Shown: positions 58,805 to 64,000 of the stretch, piece after piece | How positions within the stretch are numbered: position 1 is the first letter of the stretch | Layout: every line of letters starts with the position of its first letter | Assembly (NCBI GenBank): GCA_902593165.1 | Contig: CACJHI010000004.1 | Coordinates: 1 to 64,000 of the forward strand | Length of the DNA stretch: 64,000 nucleotides | Direction: 5' to 3' | Source: an uncultured Bacteroidota bacterium | GTDB lineage: Bacteria > Bacteroidota > Bacteroidia > Flavobacteriales > Flavobacteriaceae | Position numbers and translations under genes: made by a program | Notes under the pieces: model-generated | The model's input: only the letters and a program-made list of their open reading frames with translations | Database searches by the model: none | What the model was told of the DNA's origin: nothing

Positions 58805-59851
58805 ATGATTTCACATAGGTTATTTATTGTAGTTCTACTTCAATTCTCTTTATTCAATCTTCAAAGTCAAGAATTTGAAAATCCTAGTGATACATTTACA
58901 GTTGTAATTGATCCTGGTCATGGTGGAAAAGATCCAGGAGCAGTAAGTAATGGTTTTTACGAAAAAATCATTGCATTAGCAACTTCTCTTAAACTAGGAA
59001 AAAAACTTCAAGAAAATGGAATAAATGTTATATATACTAGAGATAGGGACCAATTTGTAAATCTCCTTGAAAGAGCAAATATTGCAAATAAATCAGATGC
59101 CCAGCTTTTTCTATCAATCCATTGTAACGCTCATAACTCACAGGCTTATGGTGCCGAGACTTTTGTCCTTGGACTTCATGCAAATCAAAGAAACTTTGAG
59201 GTTGCAAAAAAAGAAAACTCTGTAATTTTTTATGAAGAGGATTATGAAAACACATATGCTGGTTTTGATCCAAATAATCCTGAATCTGTTATTGGTCTTA
59301 CTTTAATGCAAGAGGAATATTTAGATCAAAGTATAACAGCTGCTTCTTATATTCAAAATGGGTTTGTTAATACATTAAATAGGAAGAATAGAAATATCAA
59401 ACAGGCTGGATTTATTGTATTAAAATATACTTATATGCCAAGTGTCTTAATTGAACTAGGTTTCTTGTCAAACAAAAAAGAGGGAGCATACCTGAATTCA
59501 AATAAAGGACAGTCAGAAATGGCAAACGCTATCTCAAATGCTGTAATTAAATACAGAAATGATTTTTTTAATAACCTTTCTAAATCCCTTACCAATAATG
59601 TAAATACTGATATTGTTTATTATAGAGTTCAAATTGCCGCCAGCAATAAACTTTTAGAGTTAAAACCTTACAATTTTAAGGGGCTAAAAAAAGTTGATGT
59701 TGTTAGGGAGGGAGAGATTTATAAATATTTATATGGAAAACATAAAACTTTAGAAGAAGCAAATAAGGCTTTAAGAACTGCAAAGAATTATGGATTCAAT
59801 TCATCTTTTTTAGTAACATATCAAAATAATAAGATTCAAAGACTTAATTGA
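58805..59851 (+). CDS. N-acetylmuramoyl-L-alanine amidase with SPOR-like tail
   Basis: 348 residues. Signal peptide to about residue 22; amidase_3 domain with zinc ligands in VIDPGHGGKDPG (His39), GFYEK (Glu53), SIHCNAH, and catalytic LIELGFLSNKKEG. The last 80 residues (YYRVQIAASNKLLELKP, and FLVTYQNNKI) resemble a SPOR domain, which binds denuded septal peptidoglycan, so the protein probably acts in cell separation. Divergent from lptD. Confidence 0.94.
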   Translation: MISHRLFIVVLLQFSLFNLQSQEFENPSDTFTVVIDPGHGGKDPGAVSNGFYEKIIALATSLKLGKKLQENGINVIYTRDRDQFVNLLERANIANKSDAQLFLSIHCNAHNSQAYGAETFVLGLHANQRNFEVAKKENSVIFYEEDYENTYAGFDPNNPESVIGLTLMQEEYLDQSITAASYIQNGFVNTLNRKNRNIKQAGFIVLKYTYMPSVLIELGFLSNKKEGAYLNSNKGQSEMANAISNAVIKYRNDFFNNLSKSLTNNVNTDIVYYRVQIAASNKLLELKPYNFKGLKKVDVVREGEIYKYLYGKHKTLEEANKALRTAKNYGFNSSFLVTYQNNKIQRLN

Positions 59852-59915
59852 GATTACATATAATAATTAACTAACTAAATTATTCTTATTTTTACATTAT
59901 TAAACCTAAACTACC

Positions 59916-60830
59916 TTGAGACTATCTAAAGAAATCAAAGCTGCATTTTTTGTTTTATCAACTATCCTTCTATTTATCTTTGGATTTAATTTTTTAAAAG
60001 GATCATCACTACTAGATAAACAAAAAACTATATATGCTGTCTATGATGAGGTAGATGGTCTATTAGTTGGAGCCAATGTAATGATAAATGGTTTATCTAT
60101 TGGAAACGTAACTGAATTAGACTTTCTTGCCAACTCAACCAAAATACTAGTTACTCTAAAGGTTAAAGATAAATTGAATTTTTCTTCAAAAAGTACAGCC
60201 TCAATATATGAAACTGGAGTTTTAGGTGGACTTGCTATCTCAATAGATCCAATTTTTGAAAGAGAGTCAATTGTAAAGACTGGAGATACACTTAATTCTA
60301 GTGTTAGACCTGGACTAACAGAATTAATAAATAGGCAGATAGAGCCTCTTTCAAGACAGCTGCAGAGTACAATTACAAGTGTTGACTCAATTTTCACTGG
60401 TGCCTCTAATGTCTTAAATAGGCAAACTCAAGAAGAAATTAAAGAGTCTATTAATGTTTTAACATCTGCAATCAAGGCTATAAATAACTCTTCAATTATT
60501 ATTGAAAAAACTTTGACAGATAAGAATACTCAAATTAATAATACCATAGATAATTTTGAAAAGATTAGTTCAAGTCTATCTGAAGTGTCCGATGAATTAA
60601 ATTCTTTTGGATTATCTGACTTGCTTACTAACCTTGAAGTTTCAGTTGATGGCATTAGTTCAATTGTAAATAAGCTAGAATCAGATAATTCTACAATTGG
60701 TAAATTAATCAATGAAGATGAAGTTTACAATAACCTTAATTCATCAATAGAGAGTTTAAACTCTTTAATTATTGATATAAAATCAAATCCAAAAAAATAT
60801 GTTCATTTCTCAGTTTTTGGAAGAAAGTAA
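59916..60830 (+). CDS. MCE family protein (MlaD-like)
   Basis: 304 residues starting with TTG; no ATG is available before the conserved part. One N-terminal transmembrane helix (AAFFVLSTILLFIFGFNFL), a single MCE domain (about 35-120, TIYAVYDEVDGLLVGANVMI), and a long helical C-terminal region to the end. MlaD-type proteins bind phospholipid for transport between membranes. The partners MlaE and MlaF are not in this window. Confidence 0.9.
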   Translation: MRLSKEIKAAFFVLSTILLFIFGFNFLKGSSLLDKQKTIYAVYDEVDGLLVGANVMINGLSIGNVTELDFLANSTKILVTLKVKDKLNFSSKSTASIYETGVLGGLAISIDPIFERESIVKTGDTLNSSVRPGLTELINRQIEPLSRQLQSTITSVDSIFTGASNVLNRQTQEEIKESINVLTSAIKAINNSSIIIEKTLTDKNTQINNTIDNFEKISSSLSEVSDELNSFGLSDLLTNLEVSVDGISSIVNKLESDNSTIGKLINEDEVYNNLNSSIESLNSLIIDIKSNPKKYVHFSVFGRK

Positions 60831-62150
60831 ATGATTGATATTTTACCCAACATAATATTTAGTTTTCTACTGATAACATCAGTTGGTTTTTTTATGTATA
60901 ATATCAAAAAATTAATTACTGTTATAAAACTTGGTAAACCAATTGATAGAACCGATAATCCAAAAAAAAGACTTTCTAATATGGTTAGAATTGCCCTTGG
61001 TCAATCCAAAATGGTCACTAAACCAATTTCAGGATTTTTACATGTAATAGTTTATATTGGGTTTATTATAATTAATATTGAACTTCTTGAGATATTAATC
61101 GATGGGGTAACAGGTTCACATAGATTTTTTTCTAAATACTTTAATTCTAATTTTTACAACTTTTTAATTGCTTCTTTTGAAATTTTAGCACTGTTAGTTT
61201 TAATTTCAGTTATTTTATTTTGGACTAGAAGAAACATATTTAAAATAAAGAGATTTTTGAGTAATGAAATGAAGGGATGGCCAAAGTTTGATGCAGATAA
61301 TATACTCTACTTTGAGATAGTACTAATGTTATTATTTCTATCCATGAATGCAACTGATCTAATTCTACAAGAAAGAAATTATGAGGGCTACTATAAGGCT
61401 GGATCCTTTCCTGTTTCCTCTTTTATGGTTCCTTTATTTGATTCATTTGAAACTTCTACTGTCTATATTTTTGAAAGAGTTTTTTGGTGGCTACATATTA
61501 TCGGAATTTTCTTTTTTCTTAACTATTTGTATTACTCTAAACACTTGCATATTCTTTTAGCATTTCCAAATACTTATTATGCAAATCTCGAAAATAAAGG
61601 AAAGTTTGGAATATTAGAATCAGTTAAAAATGAAGTTCTATTGATGTTCTACCCAGAGAAAGCATCTCAATCAAATGGAAATGTTGACAAATTCGGAGCC
61701 TCAGATGTACTTGATTTAAATTGGGTTCAATTAATGAATGCATACTCTTGTACTGAATGTGGAAGATGTACTAGCGAGTGTCCTGCTAATCTTACTGGAA
61801 AAAAATTATCTCCACGAAAGATTATGATGGATACAAGAGACAGACTCGAAAAGGTATCAAAAAACATATCAGTTAATAAAGGTAAATTTGTTGATGATGG
61901 TGACAGGCTTTTAGATAACTATATTACTAAAGAAGAGCTTTGGGCTTGCACTTCATGTAATGCGTGTGTCGAAGCTTGTCCAATTAATATTGATCCATTA
62001 TCAATTATTATGGATATGAGACAATATTTGATAATGGAAGAATCATCCGCTCATCCGGATTTAAATAATATGATGAATAACATTGAAAATAATGGAGCCC
62101 CATGGCCTTATAATCAACAGGACAGGGAACTATGGATCCAAGAATCTTAA
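60831..62150 (+). CDS. Membrane-bound 4Fe-4S dicluster protein
   Basis: 439 residues. Five predicted transmembrane helices (about 5-25, 68-88, 111-131, 159-178, 215-235), then two 4Fe-4S motifs: CTECGRCTSECP (Cys307, 310, 313, 317) and CTSCNACVEACP (Cys373, 376, 379, 383). Plan similar to the membrane/ferredoxin subunit of HdrC/GlpC-type or DsrK-associated electron-transfer systems. With the HdrB-like protein two genes on it probably forms one complex; the electron donor is unknown. Confidence 0.85.
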   Translation: MIDILPNIIFSFLLITSVGFFMYNIKKLITVIKLGKPIDRTDNPKKRLSNMVRIALGQSKMVTKPISGFLHVIVYIGFIIINIELLEILIDGVTGSHRFFSKYFNSNFYNFLIASFEILALLVLISVILFWTRRNIFKIKRFLSNEMKGWPKFDADNILYFEIVLMLLFLSMNATDLILQERNYEGYYKAGSFPVSSFMVPLFDSFETSTVYIFERVFWWLHIIGIFFFLNYLYYSKHLHILLAFPNTYYANLENKGKFGILESVKNEVLLMFYPEKASQSNGNVDKFGASDVLDLNWVQLMNAYSCTECGRCTSECPANLTGKKLSPRKIMMDTRDRLEKVSKNISVNKGKFVDDGDRLLDNYITKEELWACTSCNACVEACPINIDPLSIIMDMRQYLIMEESSAHPDLNNMMNNIENNGAPWPYNQQDRELWIQES

Positions 62151-62159
62151 AAATTAAAT

Positions 62160-62609
62160 ATGAAAAAAGAAGAAGTAGAAAATTATTTACATCAAAAAAT
62201 TGAAAAAGGAGAGACAGTAAGTCCAATTTTACCAGATGGGATTAAAAACTATTTAATAGATATTGATGGAACAATTTGTGATGATGTTCCAAATGAGGAA
62301 CCTGAAAGAATGGTCACAGCTAAGCTTTATCCTGATGCACTTGATACTATTAATAACTGGTATGATAAAGGTCACATTATATGTTTCTTTACTGCTAGAA
62401 TTGAGTCTCATAGAGAAGTTACAGAGAAGTGGCTAAAGGATAATGGTTTTAAATATCATAGTTTACTTATGGGTAAGCCTCGAGGAGGAAATTATCATTG
62501 GATTGATAATCATCTTGTAAAAGCAACAAGATACAATGGAAAATTTACAGATTTAATTGAAAAGAAGGTCACCATAGAAGTTTTTGATGACGAGGATTCA
62601 AAAAAATAA
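62160..62609 (+). CDS. HAD-like phosphatase-fold protein
   Basis: 149 residues. The HAD motif I appears as NYLIDIDGTICDD, followed by DKGHIICFFTAR for motif II and a LLMGKPRGGNYHWIDN segment carrying motif III. It is inserted between the two Fe-S subunits with short spacing (9 and 3 nt). In related genomes such genes are sometimes called phosphoheptose isomerase-like, which the motifs do not support. The substrate is unknown. Confidence 0.8.
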   Translation: MKKEEVENYLHQKIEKGETVSPILPDGIKNYLIDIDGTICDDVPNEEPERMVTAKLYPDALDTINNWYDKGHIICFFTARIESHREVTEKWLKDNGFKYHSLLMGKPRGGNYHWIDNHLVKATRYNGKFTDLIEKKVTIEVFDDEDSKK

Positions 62610-62612
62610 AAA

Positions 62613-63386
62613 ATGAAAGTACCTATTTTATCTGAGTTAAAGTCAAGAGGTGAGAATCCAGAATATCTTTTTTGGATTGGGTGTGCTGGCAGTTTTGATG
62701 ACAGATCAAAAAAGGTAACAAAAGCTTTTGTAAAAATTCTTAATAAGGCAAATATATCATATGCTATTCTTGGTAAGGAAGAGTCATGCACAGGTGATCC
62801 AGCCAAAAGATCAGGTAATGAGTTTTTATTCCAGATGAAAGCAATCTCAAATATTGAGATTCTTAATTCATACGATGTAAAAAAAATAATAACAACATGT
62901 CCCCATTGTTTTAACACTATTAAAAATGAATATCCAGAACTAGGAGGGAACTATAAGGTAATCCATCATACTACTTTTATAAATGACCTTGTTAAGGATA
63001 AAAAGATTTCAATCTCTGGAGGATATTACAAAGGAAAAAAGATTACTTATCATGATCCATGTTATCTTGGAAGAGCAAATGGTATTTATGAGGCTCCTAG
63101 GGAGGTTATTGATAAATTAGATGCTGAGCTTGTTGAGATGAAAAGCTGTAAATCAAAATCCTTATGTTGTGGTGCAGGTGGTGCACAAATGTTCAAAGAA
63201 CCTGAAAAAGGAAACCAAGATATAAATATTAAAAGGTCTGAAGAGGCTATTAAAACTGAGGCAAACATTGTAGCTGTCAGTTGTCCCTTCTGTAATACAA
63301 TGATGAATGACGGAATGACATCTAAACAGGAGAGTGTAGATGTAGTTGACATAGCACAAATGATTGAAAAAGCTGAAGACTTATGA
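62613..63386 (+). CDS. Heterodisulfide reductase B-like Fe-S protein (CCG domains)
   Basis: 257 residues with two cysteine-rich CCG domains: WIGCAGSFDDRSKK and ITTCPHCFNTIKNEY in the first half, YHDPCYLGR, SLCCGAGGAQMF and VSCPFCNTMMNDG in the second. This is the HdrB/GlpC-C/LutA-type fold that binds an Fe-S cluster and reduces disulfides or accepts electrons. It belongs with the membrane 4Fe-4S protein upstream. Overlaps the following gene by four bases. Confidence 0.88.
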   Translation: MKVPILSELKSRGENPEYLFWIGCAGSFDDRSKKVTKAFVKILNKANISYAILGKEESCTGDPAKRSGNEFLFQMKAISNIEILNSYDVKKIITTCPHCFNTIKNEYPELGGNYKVIHHTTFINDLVKDKKISISGGYYKGKKITYHDPCYLGRANGIYEAPREVIDKLDAELVEMKSCKSKSLCCGAGGAQMFKEPEKGNQDINIKRSEEAIKTEANIVAVSCPFCNTMMNDGMTSKQESVDVVDIAQMIEKAEDL

Positions 63387-63865
63387 TAGTTGATTTTAAA
63401 ACCATGCCTGATGATTCTAGAATTTGGATATACCAATCCAATAGAGACTTTAATGAATCAGAAATAGGAATTATAAATGATAAAACTATATCATTTCTTG
63501 ATAATTGGCAGGCACACGGAAAAGATCTTGAATGTTCATATTCAATAATTGATAAAAGATTTATTATAATTGCTGTTAATGAAAGTGTCAACCCAATTGG
63601 TGGATGCTCAATTGACTTTTCTCTTCAGCTAATAAAAGATATATCCAACACAATTGGAATTGACTTATTGAACAGGTTAGTAGTTAACTATAGATTAGAT
63701 AATAAAGTAGAATCATTAAGCCTAAGTGATTTAAAAAATAAAATTAAAGATGGGGACTTTTCTCCTGAAACTATTATATTCAATACAGCTATAAATTCTA
63801 AATCTGAGCTTTTAAATAATTTTGAAATAGATATTAGATCTTCATGGCTTTCTAAATTTATATAA
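63383..63865 (+). CDS. Conserved hypothetical protein
   Basis: 160 residues (MPDDSRIWIYQSNRDFN at the start, NPIGGCSIDFSLQLI in the middle). Homologues in Flavobacteriia stand next to the Fe-S gene and are often labelled ABC transporter ATPase, but no Walker A or signature motif is present here, so that label should not be used. Function unknown. The ATG overlaps the preceding stop by four bases. Confidence 0.75.
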   Translation: MIVDFKTMPDDSRIWIYQSNRDFNESEIGIINDKTISFLDNWQAHGKDLECSYSIIDKRFIIIAVNESVNPIGGCSIDFSLQLIKDISNTIGIDLLNRLVVNYRLDNKVESLSLSDLKNKIKDGDFSPETIIFNTAINSKSELLNNFEIDIRSSWLSKFI

Positions 63866-63866
63866 T

Positions 63867-64000
63867 ATGTTGAGAAACTTTTTTATAATTATTTTTAATG
63901 TAACTTTTGTTTTCTCACAAAATCTATACGAAGATTTAGACCTTCCCGAGAAAAAATGGGTAGATAGTGTCTATTCATCATTGACAACCGAAGAAAAGGT
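63867..64000 (+). CDS. Probable glycoside hydrolase family 3 protein (N-terminal part only)
   Basis: Starts at an ATG one base after the previous stop; the window ends after about 44 codons. A signal peptide (LRNFFIIIFNVTFVFSQ) is followed by EKKWVDSVYSSLTTEEK, the usual beginning of Bacteroidota GH3 beta-N-acetylglucosaminidases with a serine hydrolase tail. The assignment rests on these few residues and on the typical gene order, so the domain content is uncertain. Confidence 0.6.
   Translation, partial: MLRNFFIIIFNVTFVFSQNLYEDLDLPEKKWVDSVYSSLTTEEK

Noticed and set aside
63383-63865. ABC transporter ATPase label for the 160-residue protein
   Set aside because: No Walker A, Walker B or signature motif; a label carried over in databases.

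Overview
The window is a piece of a very AT-rich, densely packed genome from the class Flavobacteriia (phylum Bacteroidota), most likely a marine, streamlined lineage. The support is: a SusC/SusD pair under an ECF sigma/FecR system; promoters of the Bacteroidota TAnnTTTG type; a DnaX without the usual zinc-binding cysteines; many lipoproteins; LPS genes (kdsB, lptD); and many sulfatases. Genes abut or overlap almost everywhere, several convergent pairs share their stop region, and once rnpB and the second half of dnaX are recognised no gene-free stretch reaches 300 nt.

Layout. 1-5277 (+): end of pyrR, then pyrB, pdxH, a SixA-like phosphatase, ppk1 and ppx, a pyrimidine/polyphosphate run. 5266-6875 (-): dnaX, split into two frames by a run of ten A residues in the mRNA, probably a programmed slippage site giving short and long clamp-loader subunits. 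6963-7243 (+): RNase P RNA. 7232-9141 (-): rsmD, a DUF3822 protein and a membrane-anchored hypothetical. 9233-10481 (+): kdsB and an acyltransferase. 10478-19496 (-): yebC, gcvT, thrC, thrB, thrA and clpC, transcribed from clpC towards yebC with overlaps. 19677-23407 (+): gyrA and a TPR protein, followed by tRNA-Ser(GCT) and tRNA-Arg(TCT).

The accessory core is 23676-46022, directly after the tRNA pair. It holds one sulfatase, an ECF sigma factor on the minus strand, a divergent FecR anti-sigma factor, a SusC with an N-terminal STN signalling domain, a SusD, a strong hairpin terminator or attenuator, nine consecutive and mutually diverse sulfatases, and a very small formylglycine-generating-enzyme homologue that is itself a lipoprotein. 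All ten sulfatases carry a Cys-type active-site motif and a lipoprotein signal. No glycoside hydrolase or polysaccharide lyase is present. My reading is a self-contained desulfation locus: SusCD captures a heavily sulfated glycan, STN/FecR/sigma senses it, up to ten periplasmic sulfatases strip the sulfates, and the co-encoded maturase may make their catalytic formylglycine. The resemblance of several members to SGSH, IDS and GNS hints at a glycosaminoglycan-like target; this is inference.

46023-64000 returns to housekeeping genes: a DUF4442 protein, a nitronate monooxygenase-like enzyme, rsmE, tsaD, a TamB-like protein without an obvious start codon, pfkA, gapA, a BadF-type kinase, ridA, lptD, an AmiC-type amidase with a SPOR-like tail, an MCE/MlaD protein, two Fe-S proteins flanking a small HAD protein, a conserved hypothetical, and the start of a probable family 3 glycoside hydrolase cut by the window end.
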